A program made the translations under genes and the position numbers. A stretch of DNA of 64,000 nucleotides from Metaphire vulgaris (taxonomy: Eukaryota > Annelida > Clitellata > Crassiclitellata > Megascolecidae): positions 542,001 through 606,000 of the forward strand of contig JACLAT010000042.1 in the NCBI GenBank assembly GCA_018105865.1. The letters are read 5' to 3'. Of the stretch, positions 44,765 through 55,532 are shown piece by piece. Within the stretch, counting starts at the first letter, position 1. Each line of letters starts with the position of its first letter. The notes beneath the pieces were generated by a model, which made no database searches, was not told the origin of the DNA, and saw nothing but the letters and a program-made list of their open reading frames with translations.

Positions 44765-45690
44765 TTTTTAACGTATGAACGTTGTTGATCGCCATTTTGT
44801 AATAGGCTATCGCCATTTTGTAAAAGCGCCAATTGTGACGATTCTCTAAAATTGTGTGATTTTTAAAGTTTATCATTAACACTGAGTCAATTTCAGCTGA
44901 TTTAGGCCGAAACAGGTTTTCTACATGAAATTATCATTGTGTGCGACTGCTTATCGTGTGCTCTTTTTATTCGGTAGAGTGTAGGCAGATCCGTAACTAG
45001 AGTATTTGGCACCCGGGAAAGATATGCATTTTTCGCTCCCAACAGTTTTTTAACTTTAAAATTGTTCATGACCTTTTTGCTTGCTTATCAGACTTTTCAC
45101 GAAGTTGGATGGATAAAGTAGAAGTAGTGTAGAAAATGGTTGATGACCTTTTTACCTTTTCTTGCTTGTCATACTGGCAATGCCTTCGAACTTCGAAGGG
45201 CATTTATCTTGTTACAACCATGGTTTCTGGCGTCCCCCTAAGACGGCGCCCGGGTCAGCTGCCCTCTTCCGCTGCCCCTCAACTAGCCACGGCTCTGGGT
45301 GTAGTGTAGGAGCAGTGATGCAGACTAGAAGCATTAAAACTGTGCTTTTCTTTAATTCACTGATATCACCACCATTGAAATCACTCGGCCGAATAGTGGT
45401 GTGACGTGCCCGAAGAATACGTCGCCACACTGGGATGAGTGGACTTCCCACGGTGCGAACATGGTCCCAGGGTGACGCTGGGATGCTCCGTGTTGCAGTG
45501 TGACTCCACAGTTGGACACATCAGCTGGCTTCTCTTCCACTGTAGACCGAATTACTTATCTCACGTTGCTGCCCAAGAAATGGCAAACAGTGTCCCCATG
45601 AGACGGCCAAGTAGGATACCCATCATAACCCATGTTACCGGTTGGCGCCACTTGGAGACGGAGTGTGAGCCTTATGACTTCTTAGAATTC
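44765..45690. repeat. Repeat family X, copy 5 (interrupted)
   Basis: gttgatcgccattttgtaat onward, split by the element 44986-45302. On the minus strand EEKPADVSN and FFGHVTPLFG match the copy 1 frame. Confidence 0.75.
44986..45302. mobile_element. hAT-like MITE inside repeat X
   Basis: Starts cagatccgtaactag. Ctagccacggctctg near the right end is its inverse. Octamer agtgtagg lies at 44978-44985 and 45303-45310. Five extra bases between the right inverted repeat and the octamer leave the terminus uncertain. Confidence 0.65.
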
Positions 45691-46655
45691 TTTCTGATGT
45701 CTAATCTGACACTGACTTGTCTGAACTTACATTGCTTGCCTGTTTTGATGTCTCAAGTGCCTTCAATACGGTTGATCATGATATATTGTTGAAACGTCTC
45801 AAACTCTCATTTGGGATTTCTGATCAAGCCCTTCTGTGGTTTGCATCCTATCTCTCTAACCGTTCTCAAATGATTGATAATTTGATATGGATCATTCCCG
45901 CTCAAACTGGTTTCATGTTTCTTTTGGTGTTCCCCAAGGCTAGGTGCTTGGTCCTCTGCTGTACATACTCTATACTGCTGACCTTTGCTCTATAATTAGC
46001 TCGTTTGGCTTCTCTGTGCACCTCTATGCTGATGACATTCAAATTTACTGACATTGCCCTCACTCTTCTCATACTGACCTCACTCAGTCAGTAGACAATG
46101 TAATTCTAACTCTTCGGGATTGGATGTTTTCCAATAGACTTTGACTGAACTCTGATAAAACTCAACTTATCTGGCTTGGTACTAAACACCTGCACTCAAA
46201 AACTGATTATGACTTACTGAACTCTCTCTTTCCTAATCTATCTTTCTCAAATTGTATCAACACTATCCACTGGCTTCCAATTTCTGACCGCATTAAATTC
46301 AAATAAGTAATTATTGTTTCTGCAGCACTTCGAGGTCAGGCACCGTCTTACATTACTGAGCTTTTCAAGTCACCCTCTTCCACTGCTCTTCATATGCTCA
46401 TCGCCTGCTCCGCTCCACTGATCAGAAGAATGTTTATGTCCCCAGATCACGCACTGCATTGGGTTTTTGCAGTGACTGGACCCTCCATCTGGAACGCCTT
46501 GAACCCATCCATTTGGGAATCACTTCTTACATCCTCACTCTGCTCAATGCGAATGCTAAAGTCTCACTACTTTACCCTGCGACTCCAATGCCAGGAACGC
46601 CTCTGGGTAGAAATAGAAAAGGCGCTATACAAATGCCACATTACATTACATTATG
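45690..46655 (+). pseudogene. CR1/L2-like LINE, degenerate
   Basis: LACFDVSSAFNTVDHDILL (motif A), [28 protein letters not shown] with YADD at 46025-46036, then IHWLPISDRIKFK and PSIWNALN follow in order but in different frames with stops. The 3' end is ggcgctatacaaatgcc with an ACATT repeat, the standard terminus of this group. Confidence 0.85.
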
Positions 46656-46821
46656 GTGCTGGACCACTAGCGCTCGCTGAACGCGTGGCTGTGGACAAAA
46701 TTCCATGAAATCAAACAATTCTAACAAAATAAGTTTGTATGCTGGTCTAAACTGATGTCCAATGAAGACCAGAGGCAGTCATCCCAGTGTTAATTTGGTC
46801 CGGGTGATCTATAAGACTACA

Positions 46822-47648
46822 CAGGGCCGTTTTAAGGTGTTCATAGGCCTTCCTCAACTTAAACCTCCAAGTTACCAACTATGCGACCAAATGTGGATTA
46901 AACTTTAAAGTTAAACACTTTCGCATTATTTAATTTTTCTGACATCATGTTTAATAATGATTTAGGAATGCACCCTCACCAGTTTTCTGTGTCAAAATTC
47001 AAATCTAGTTCAAGTTCCTTCTGGACAGATCTCTGTCAACTGATGAAACATTTTTTAAAGCCAAGGCACTAATTATGATGTATCCATCAGATCTGAAAGA
47101 GGCATTTACTGGTGAGTTTCTTCTAGTTTCACAATATTTGGTGAGATTAGAAGCGTGGCTGAAATGCTCAGGGCACAAATAGAGAATAGAATGGTGACAA
47201 GTTTTCCAAATGTGAATATTGCCTTCCGAATCTACCTGTCAATTTTTGGAACAAGTTGTGAAGGTGAACGTTCATTTTCCAAGCTGAAACTTATAAAAAC
47301 TTATCTTCGGTCAACGATGGGACAAACACGATTATCTTCCCTGGCACTACTTTCAATCGAAAAGGACTTGATGTGGGAAATGACATTTGAGGACATCATA
47401 AGTGACTTTGCTAATGCAAAGACCGGAAAAGTTAGCATTTCGTAACACTGCTCAAGTGCTCATGTATATTACACTGGTTGTGACTGCCATGTTAAATGTT
47501 ATTGAATTTGTATCTGCAAGACTGCAATTTCTGCCATATTTTTTACTCCTTTCATGTTTTCCACACACATCTGACTTTCGTAGGCCCCTGAAAAGTTTGT
47601 AAGCCCTGGACACAGTGACCACTGTGCCCAGTGGATAAAACGGCCCTG
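46822..47648 (+). mobile_element. Internally deleted hAT element (TTF/ZMYM1-like clade)
   Basis: Ends cagggccgtttta and taaaacggccctg, perfect over 13 bp. Octamers agactaca and agactgca differ at one base. The empty site is visible upstream of gene C (ctataagactgcgtatctg at about 27617). It retains a coding remnant for the C-terminal dimerisation domain in sense orientation. Confidence 0.92.
47041..47445 (+). pseudogene. hAT transposase C-terminal dimerisation domain remnant
   Basis: FPNVNIAFRIYLSIFGTSCEGERSFSKLKLIK.. then LRSTMGQTRLSSLALLSIEKDL is the hallmark hAT dimerisation segment of ZMYM1-like transposases (paralogues read LP-T-NCSGERSFSKLKRIKNELRSTM). The frame 47155-47445 lacks an ATG. 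An upstream piece (YPSDLKEAF at about 47082) is in another frame. The catalytic core is deleted. Confidence 0.88.
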
Positions 47649-47935
47649 AGACTGCATATCTGATTCCCTTCCCATAGCCCCTAAACTGTCAAAGCACAGC
47701 AAAACATGATACATTACAATGGCATTATAATGTCCATGGGTATCTACTCGGGCCAAATGATCCTGCTATTTATTCGTTTTATTTCTTTACATATAAATGT
47801 TTGTGTGTGTGTGTGTGTCTGTATGCGTGTGTCTGTGTGTGTGTGTGTGCATGGATGGCTGTATAGAGTAATAGGCTGGCAAGTAGTTATTTTCACTCCA
47901 GATTGAATCCACTTAAAATTAATCAAACTGGGATC
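47649..47935 (+). repeat. Paralogous block shared with 27580-27880, with (TG)n
   Basis: Same order of sequence as upstream of gene C, with a TG microsatellite at about 47802-47850. Confidence 0.8.
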
Positions 47936-48039
47936 ATTCTTTAAACATGAAATGTAGTTCCACCAGGAACCAAGTAAATTAGCCCATTAATACATAATAA
48001 TTGAATGTGGATGTTTGAGGATGAGAATGAGATTATTAT

Positions 48040-48230
48040 TATGCTATGAAAAATGGAAGAAAGAAGAAACAAGAGGAAGACCATAAACAACATGAGATGG
48101 ACAGATGGAATCCATGAAACAACAGACACATGGTATTGAAATAACCAATTAAATTTAAAATGAAAATGTTTAGAGAAGAACGGAGGAAACTCACCCATGA
48201 TATAACCTGGACTCGATGTCCTTCCTAATG
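48040..48230 (+). pseudogene. LINE polymerase terminal fragment
   Basis: RWTDGIHETT and a following REERRKLTHDIT-like block in mixed frames. It pairs with 28700-28870. Confidence 0.45.
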
Positions 48231-48239
48231 GAATTTTTC

Positions 48240-48637
48240 GAAGACAATTGGTCATTTATAACACAAATGTTTCTAGCAAAGTATAAGTTATCAAATAAAT
48301 CAGTTGGTTTTAAATTCCGTAGGACTAGACTTTAATCTGATGAATTTCAGAGCAGTTGAGGATCATTTCATAACCGTAGTCTATCAGTTTTGGGGAATAC
48401 AGGACATGTTCATGCCCTCTCCATTACATGCTAGCATTGCCTCTTAGTGTCCTAATTCTATTCGGAAGTAGCAAATTGTATGTTTATTTTTTAAATTGAG
48501 GGCACAAATAATAATGGTTTCCCTTTCATGAGACATTTGGGTGCTGAAGATCAATAATATATCGATATTGTGCTACTTTCAGAAATAGTGCTTCATCAAG
48601 GCAGTGAATGTACTTGATTGTTTGAAGATAAAGACTT
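48240..48637 (+). promoter_or_regulatory. Gene F 5' flank with putative splice acceptor
   Basis: Block U2 (about 48290-48440), then tgctactttcag with AG at 48581-48582. U1 is missing or deleted here. Confidence 0.45.
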
Positions 48638-50008
48638 ATGTACAACTTCAATATGGACATGCTACATCAGTGCAAGACATGCAGAAAAACGTTCAACAGA
48701 AATGAAAAACTCCAGAAGCATGAAAGAATTCATACAGGAGAAAAACCATTCAGCAGTAAGCTATGCAACAGGGCATTTTCTCAAAAATGTAACCTTATAA
48801 GCCATGAGAAAATTCATACTGGAGAGAACCCATTCAGTTGCAAGGTATGCAAAATGGCATTTTCTAAAAAAGGTTTCCTTATAAGCCATGAGAAAATTCA
48901 TACTGGAGAGAACCCATTCAGTTGCAAGGTATGCAAAATGGCATTTTCTAAAAAAGGTTTCCTTATAAGCCATGAGAAAATTCATACTGGAGAGAAGCCA
49001 TTCAGCTGTAAGGTATGCAAAATGGCATTTTCTAAAAAAGGTAACCTTATAAGCCATGAGAGAATTCACACTGGAGAGAAGAGATACAGCTGCATGGTAT
49101 GTGGAAAGCCATTTTCTCATAAGTGTAACCTATTAGCCCATGGGAGAATACATACAGGAGAGAAGCCATTCAGCTGCAAGGTATGCAAAATGGCATTTTC
49201 TCAAAAAGGTAACCTTATAAGCCATGAGAAAATTCATACTGGTTGGAAGCCATTCAGCTGCAAGGTATGCAAAAAGGAATTTTCTAAAAAAGGTAATCTT
49301 ATAAGCCATGACAGAATTCATACTGGAGAGAAGAAATACAGCTGCATGGTCTGTGGAAAGACATTTTCTCATAAGTGTAGCCTAATACGCCATGGAAGAA
49401 TGCATACAGGAGAGAAGCCATCCATATGCAAGATATGCCATAAGGCATTTCGTGTGGGAAGTAGTCTAAAGATACATGAAAGAATTCATACAGGGGAAAA
49501 GCCATGCATATGCAAGATATGCCATAAGGCATTTCGTGTGGAAGGTAATCTAAAGACACATGAAAGAATTCATACAGGGGAAAAGCCATATGCATGCAAA
49601 GTGTGTGGCAAAGCCTTTACCCAGGCACATTGTCGTAAAGCTCATGAAAGAATTCACACTGACGACAAACCGTACATTTGCAAACACTGTGACAAAGCAT
49701 TTAGAGACGCAAGGTCTCTGAAATCTCATCTAACAATACATACCAAAAACAGGCCATACTTATGCAAAGTTTGTAACAAAACTTTCAAACAACTTAACTA
49801 TCTTAAACGTCATAAATGGATTCATTCTGAAGAAAAACCACACGTTTGCAAAGTGTGTAAGAAAGGATTTGGCAAAGCAAAAACCCTGAGGATTCATTTG
49901 AAAATTCATTCTGAAGAGAAACCATTTATATGTTACATATGCAACAAATCATTCAGGCAGAGAAACCAAGTGATTTTACATCAAAAATTTCACAATGAAC
50001 AAAAGTAG
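48638..50008 (+). CDS. Poly-C2H2 zinc-finger protein F (16 fingers, tail lost)
   Basis: 456 residues from ATG 48638 (MYNFNMDMLHQCKTC; the second ATG at 48656 matches the family start). Sixteen fingers. Finger 2 has Ser for its first Cys (FSSKLC). Linkers vary (TGENP, TGWKP, TDDKP). Fingers 3 and 4 are identical in protein and DNA (84-bp tandem repeat at about 48800-48985). Fingers 5, 7 and 8 are close relatives, so the array grew locally. The frame stops at tag where paralogues read cag (EQK then stop versus KQKQ or KQKH), removing the family tail. A truncated but still nuclear DNA-binding protein is plausible. Confidence 0.88.
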   Translation: MYNFNMDMLHQCKTCRKTFNRNEKLQKHERIHTGEKPFSSKLCNRAFSQKCNLISHEKIHTGENPFSCKVCKMAFSKKGFLISHEKIHTGENPFSCKVCKMAFSKKGFLISHEKIHTGEKPFSCKVCKMAFSKKGNLISHERIHTGEKRYSCMVCGKPFSHKCNLLAHGRIHTGEKPFSCKVCKMAFSQKGNLISHEKIHTGWKPFSCKVCKKEFSKKGNLISHDRIHTGEKKYSCMVCGKTFSHKCSLIRHGRMHTGEKPSICKICHKAFRVGSSLKIHERIHTGEKPCICKICHKAFRVEGNLKTHERIHTGEKPYACKVCGKAFTQAHCRKAHERIHTDDKPYICKHCDKAFRDARSLKSHLTIHTKNRPYLCKVCNKTFKQLNYLKRHKWIHSEEKPHVCKVCKKGFGKAKTLRIHLKIHSEEKPFICYICNKSFRQRNQVILHQKFHNEQK

Positions 50009-50259
50009 TTTCCTTGCAGAGTTTCTAAGAAAAAATATTCTGAAAAGGATCACTAAATGCTGTGAAAAATGAATCTATCAGAAATTCTGTCAGTACATTT
50101 GTTGTTGGTAGGTCTTTGAGTAAAATGCCAGAAGAAATCAAAGTTGATGTCCAACCATTTGGTTGTGAATTGTGTGATGAAAACTTTTCAGGAGAAACCC
50201 ATTTTATGGTGCATTGTCTTGGACAATTAGTCAGTAACTGTCCATCTATCTTGTTTTAA
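50009..50259 (+). pseudogene. Decayed C-terminal tail of gene F
   Basis: After the premature stop the family tail is still legible (SVSTFVVGRSL, then CELCDENF, then NCPSILF) but in a different frame, caused by a small deletion near 50056 (cactaaatg versus cactctaaatg). The tail is better preserved than its two breaks suggest, so the loss looks recent. Confidence 0.85.
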
Positions 50260-50935
50260 TTGATATTATCTTTATATTCACAAAAATTGTGACAAGTGTA
50301 GTTATTAGGTACCGGTACGTGTTTTATGTGCACGTTAAAATTTGAACAATAATGCTAAAATACAGTGTTATTCATAATTGCAATTATTCAATTGAAGTGA
50401 ATTTATGTTATATTGTTTGGGTGAAAAGTATATCAGTTATCTATCATATTGAAATACTTTGGAAGAATTCAGAGAATTTCAGACTATTCTTGAATTGTAT
50501 CGTGTATGTACATGGATATGCATTTTGATTACTGATTTGTTTAGTAAAGTAGATTATATCAATAATCTAATATAGATTATAATATAATAATTCTTGTTAT
50601 ATGTTCATCTAATAGTTCTATTCATCTCTCCAGTCTTTGACCTTTGGCCAAATAATCAATTGTTAGCTGTTTTTTTCAAATAGGCCTATTGTCATCCATG
50701 CTTGGATGACATCTTGTTCTTTATTATTCATGTTTTGTTCCCTTTCATGTCTTTTCTTATGCCTATGACGTTTAAGTATTATTCTCCAATTGTCTCCATC
50801 ATTTACCGGTAATTCTGAATTGTATTCATTCTCTTATTTTCTTGTTTTTCAGTCGTAATTCTTTGCAGCCTTCAGTATACATTCTCATGTTCTCCTTTGT
50901 TAAATTATAATTGATGTATTTTAACAGTCTTAATT
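50260..50935 (+). repeat. Shared 3' flank of the zinc-finger genes
   Basis: Matches the DNA after genes C (31914-32550) and D (37141-37900), and in shortened form after E (42502-42600). It may contain 3' untranslated sequence. Confidence 0.75.
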
Positions 50936-50984
50936 ATTTTCTTAATTATTTTATAAATGATGTTTTAAAATATACTTAATTGAA

Positions 50985-51130
50985 ATCTTTATTGTGTTTA
51001 ATTTTGGTTTTTCAAATAAAGATTTTTATTGTGTTTAATTTTGGTTTTTCAAATAAAGATAAATGATGTTTTAAAATATACTTAATTGAAATCTCTATTG
51101 TGTTTAATTTTGGTTTTTCAAATAAAGATA
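50985..51130 (+). repeat. Tandem repeat with AATAAA words
   Basis: The unit containing tgtgtttaattttggttttt followed by caaataaagat occurs three times at about 50992, 51028 and 51098. Each copy carries AATAAA, so it could supply polyadenylation signals to gene F. That role is inferred. Confidence 0.7.
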
Positions 51131-51154
51131 AGCTTTGCTATTTCATGCTCATTT

Positions 51155-51155
<1 letters not shown>

Positions 51156-51203
<48 letters not shown>
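51156..51203. repeat. (TTA)n microsatellite
   Basis: Near-pure TTA tract before the truncated SINE-like copy at about 51228-51290. Confidence 0.95.
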
Positions 51204-51204
<1 letters not shown>

Positions 51205-51640
51205 GTGTTATAGTGCTCGTCATATTTTTGGCGGGAAGGTAGCACTGGTAACAACACTGGACGATAGAGCAGAAGGTCACTGGTTGATGTTTTTAGTTTC
51301 AAAACTATGGAAATGAGACCAAGACCGCGATAATTTGAATAAAATCTAAACTGCAAATATTCAAATATGCAATTGAAATATTTGATTCAAAGTGGTGCTT
51401 AATTTGCAAATATGATATTATTTCTTTTGTTGAATGATACTATGACAGAAAAACGATGATGATGTTGATAATCATGATGATAATTTCAGGGCTGGTTGGA
51501 AAAAGCAAGGTTCCTTTTATAATTGAAATGTGGATTTTAGGTTTTTTGGTTTTAATGATTGGCGTCTCAAAATGCATAGAACCCCGTCTATATTTTTGTT
51601 GAAAGTCGGTATCCATATTCATCTCTATATTGTCACATAT

Positions 51641-52035
51641 GGGGCTGTCCGTTAATTATGTCAACAAATTTTGGGCAATTTTTGACCCCCTTGTCAACAA
51701 CTGTCAACTTTCAGTTATCCCCTCTATAATTATGTCAAAAACTTTTGACACCCCCAAGATCAAGACATGTCCCAATAACGAGGTTATTATTTTTTGTAGT
51801 GATGACCATTTTTTTCTCTTTTTTTGCTCATCAAATGTCAAAATGACAAAATGGTCATGACCTTTTTGCCATGCTTTTTTACATTGTAATAAGTAGTATT
51901 CCATGAAATTTCCTATTTTTTGATTATTTGTAAAAAGTGAAATTGCTGACGTCTACTTCTTTTGATCTCCCCTGTCAACAACTGTCAAACTTTTTCACCC
52001 CCCCCAAATTGTTGACGTAATTAATGGACAGCCCC
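51641..52035. mobile_element. DNA-transposon MITE with ggggctgtcc ends
   Basis: Ends ggggctgtccgttaatta and its near-perfect inverse ending taatggacagcccc; the match extends about 27 bp. TAT flanks both sides, so the duplication is 2-3 bp. I do not assign a superfamily. The interior has no frame. Confidence 0.85.
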
Positions 52036-52139
52036 TATGTGTCATGATGTCTCCAGAGTGTAGCGAAATTTTAAAGCATTAAAGATGACTGACTGGGAAA
52101 GTAGATTTGCCATGCGATCTTTTCTTTACATTGGCACAC

Positions 52140-52286
52140 TAAAATACAATTTACAATACAATACAATTTATTTTTCCTCTCAATATCAAAATTAACACAT
52201 CAATAAGAAACAAAGAAGAAAAAACTTAACTTACACTTAACTAAGCACATTAATAGTATGTATTCATAAATTACACTAGTTTTTTT

Positions 52287-52333
<47 letters not shown>

Positions 52334-52400
52334 CTAGTCAATGTTAACTGACAGTAATATGGAAAAGTAGGTAAGTAAGTAAGAGAGTAAGAAAAAAAAG
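52140..52400. repeat. AT microsatellite and simple repeats
   Basis: ACAAT words at about 52145-52180 (a likely minus-strand LINE 3' tail), pure TA at 52288-52330 and a TAAG run at about 52370-52392. Confidence 0.7.
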
Positions 52401-53125
52401 TTGCCATGTTGGTACAGAAATTTTATATCTGACCAGTTGTTTAACATGAACCAAAACATGTATGTTGGTTAGCCCCTATCTGTTCTCTTCATCTCTGGCG
52501 ACCTGGTGCAAAAATTGAGGATCGAATAATTTCTAATCACTTCTTTTCGGATATTGTTTGAACTAGGTCTATATAAATCACAAAAGTACATAGACCAAAT
52601 TGTACTATTTGTCCACGTCTACGTCTCAGTTTATGAAGAAACTGCAATCTGCGATTGAAGAAAAAGCGGAATTGTCTAAACAATAATCCTGCATTGGACG
52701 ACAAATGAATATAGGCCTACTGCATTCGCGTCAGTCCTTGTGGCAGGATTCTCATGATGTCGCTTCTTTGCCATTGTCAGTTTGTCACACTGAAATCCTG
52801 TAAGTCATAGCGAGAAAGTTATTTTCTTGCGGCACCCTCCTTCAAATATTCTGGTTCAAAGACAAAATTATTCGCAGAAAAAATTGTCTGATAGCGATCG
52901 AGAGATATTTGTAATTTTATTCATTAGGCCTAACCGCTTATAACGGTGTGACCCGAAAGAACTCGGGCAGCGGAAACCAAGTGCTAAGGACGGGACCCGA
53001 GATAACCGGGAAAGCCCTTATTTATGTCAAATAATTTTTTTCAGTTTCCAATCGTATATTGCAGATCCCGAGATGTGCTGGGCTAATAGGCCCTAGGCCC
53101 TAGTCAGTGGCTCTAGTGGTTTGTT
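52401..53125. other. Unassigned sequence
   Basis: No gene, repeat boundary or RNA gene recognised. The stretch near 52945-53020 is richer in G and C than its surroundings. Confidence 0.4.
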
Positions 53126-53129
53126 GGAG

Positions 53130-53720
53130 GTGCCGGGGTTCAATTCAAAAATTCAAAATTAGTTTATTATTTTCCAAATTTTCCAAATAAGTGCATAATA
53201 ACATCATCACAGTGATTACATGTAAAGATCATAGTAGTAATAATAACATCATAATAGTAATATTTGAAAATGTTGACATTTATATAATTTGGAAACTAAA
53301 GGGAGAAGCAGGAGAAGAGAAATATTCTCTGTTCAAGGCCTGCTTTCCCGGTGAACCAGTAAGCTTATACTAACTATGGACATGTTCCAATTGACTGAGT
53401 ACTATGTTTATAGGCTAAATACAGAAAGCAAGTAGCAACCGGAAACACATTTTAACATATGGTGCAAAGTGAGGGTGCAGCGTGCAAAGTGCGAATACAT
53501 ATACATATTTAAGCTAATTTTTCGCAGAATCAAGGTGACATATATTTTGAGATTAATGAACTTGAAATAGTTTCTTTAAATTTATGGAGGGATTTAATTT
53601 TCTTAGTTTCATTAGATAGAGAATTCCAAACTTTGGGGCCAGAGAATCTAACACATTTTTCATATATTGACGTATTTCTAGTATTAACAAAGAAGTTGTC
53701 AGTAGTACTATAGACTAGTA
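53130..53720 (-). pseudogene. LINE C-terminal fragment (minus strand)
   Basis: The minus strand near 53570-53690 reads RFSGPKVWNSLSNETKKIKS, the closing block of CR1/Jockey-like polymerases. AT-rich 3' sequence follows to 53130. It splits a GC-rich element whose ggtgccggggt words occur on both sides (53131 and 53839). Confidence 0.6.
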
Positions 53721-54099
53721 GTAGTACTATAGTAGTACTACAGTATAGTAGTACTATAGTAGTACTACAGGGTTCTACCCTGGGCCCGGGATATATTTTT
53801 TCGGGCCGATCAATGAGGTGCCGAGGTCCATAACACAGGTGCCGGGGTCGGGCCCTGGCCCACTTTAACCACTGTTAATAGTTGATGACTAAACAACTCA
53901 GTGAAACTAGGTTGCACGAAAATAGTCTAATATAACAACCTAATACAACATTAGCTTGAACCCCCAACTTTTCCCCAAACAATTCCGCGTCTGAGGGTGT
54001 TTTCGAAAAATCAATTATGTCTTAAAGAGGTTAATATCTACTTTTATATTCAGGATTATAGGCCTATCAGTGTGCTCTCGTGGGCTGGAATTTATTGTG

Positions 54100-54219
54100 T
54101 CTTTATAATTGCATTTTAAAATTTAATCGGCTATGGTGATTCCAACTGTAGGTTAAGCGCCTGGGAACAGGCAGCTACTACTGTACCTGCTTCTAAAGCT
54201 TTACAGAAATTGACGAAAT

Positions 54220-54255
<36 letters not shown>

Positions 54256-54256
54256 A
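54100..54256 (+). mobile_element. LINE 3' tail with (TTAC)n
   Basis: aaattgacgaaatcttacttac followed by eight or more TTAC repeats, the same type of terminus as at 13429-13444. Confidence 0.6.
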
Positions 54257-54284
54257 GTAAATCTTTGGCCCGCATTTGCTTATA

Positions 54285-54480
54285 TATGAAATGTGTTGAT
54301 CGCCATTTTCTTATATCACCATTTTGTGGTATTCTTTAAAATGGTGTAAATTTTGAAGTTTGTCATAAGCAGTTGGTCGATTTAACTTGATTGAGGCGAC
54401 AGGTTTTCTACATGATATGATAATTGTGCGCGACTGCTTTTTTATGTGCTTTTTACTTCGTAAGGCGTGGTAAGTAGTGA
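54285..54480. repeat. Repeat family X, copy 6 (partial)
   Basis: gttgatcgccattttcttat onward. Confidence 0.7.
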
Positions 54481-54656
54481 TTTTTGATTTGTTTTATTTT
54501 GAAAATTTTCGCTGAAATGCGGGTGGAATATTTGAATAATTTAGAATTGGATCATTTTGAATGGATTCAACCTGGAGCGAAATTAGCAACATGCCAGAAT
54601 GCCTCAATATAGTTATTTTATTCACAAAAAATCACGGGACCAATAGATCAAGCTAT

Positions 54657-54657
54657 C

Positions 54658-54703
<46 letters not shown>

Positions 54704-54740
54704 CATACAATGTATATACAATGTATATACAATGTATATA
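54657..54740. repeat. (TG)n-(TA)n and acaatgtatat tandem repeat
   Basis: TG run, TA run, then three copies of acaatgtatat directly before the duplicated segment. Confidence 0.9.
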
Positions 54741-54784
54741 ATGCCCTCGGTACTTCGTTGCCGAGGGACTTATGATAAAAATTG

Positions 54785-55303
54785 GGTAATCGTGAGCGGT
54801 CGTGACTCCAGTCATAACAGGAAGCATAAATCCGCGCTCTGACCGAAGTAACCGAAGTACCAGTATATCAGTCCGCCCATCGTAGCACGTATACTAGCAT
54901 AGAAACAAGGTTTTCATAGCGCTATACTTAGGTGACCTTTTTAGGAGACCACCTCTCATTTTGAACACGACGATGAAATTCAATATAGATGCTAGCATAT
55001 AGCCAAACTATTGGGGTCATCACCACACTGGATAAATTAAATATATAGTGAACAGATTTTTACAGCGCCCAACTGCTTAAGTCATCACCATACAGTAGCT
55101 GGAAACTCAAATGTAACTGAGACAATTGGCAAAATTCTAGCCACGATTGTATATTGCCCTATTCAAGGAGTCATCATTATACAGTAGCATAATATATTAG
55201 GCCTATTAGAAGTAAATTTTTAGGTCTCTATGGAGCTGTTGTTGGAACGTCTTCCCGTATTTACGGACTACTTTGACTGGAGTCACGACCGCTCACGATT
55301 ACC
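54785..55303. mobile_element. MITE with perfect 30-bp inverted ends
   Basis: Left 54785-54814 and right 55274-55303 are exact inverses (starting ggtaatcgtgagcggtcgtg). No clear target duplication. The degraded counterpart is at 4543-5047. Confidence 0.88.
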
Positions 55304-55532
55304 ATGCGATGGCGTTGAAGCGCTGTATTGTGACGGATGTTCTTTGGAACAGAAGGCTTCCTTCTCTTTTGTTCCCGCATTGTAGGGCAGTGAGTCGACC
55401 GAGATCGTTGATGAAGCAGAGGGCATTGTTTTATATGGATTCCATCTGGAGCGAAATTACCTACATGCCATGCTACATTAGCTGACACTTGTCCAGAAGT
55501 TAACCATTAACAGGCCAAATTTGAACTATAAC

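Noticed and set aside
53097..53880. GC-rich transposon with cagtggctc and accactg ends around the minus-strand LINE
   Set aside because: ggtgccggggt words occur on both sides, but I could not find a matching target duplication, so boundaries are not supported.
54741..54774. Helitron 3' terminus (hairpin near an end)
   Set aside because: There is no CTRR terminus after the hairpin and no A/T insertion signature.
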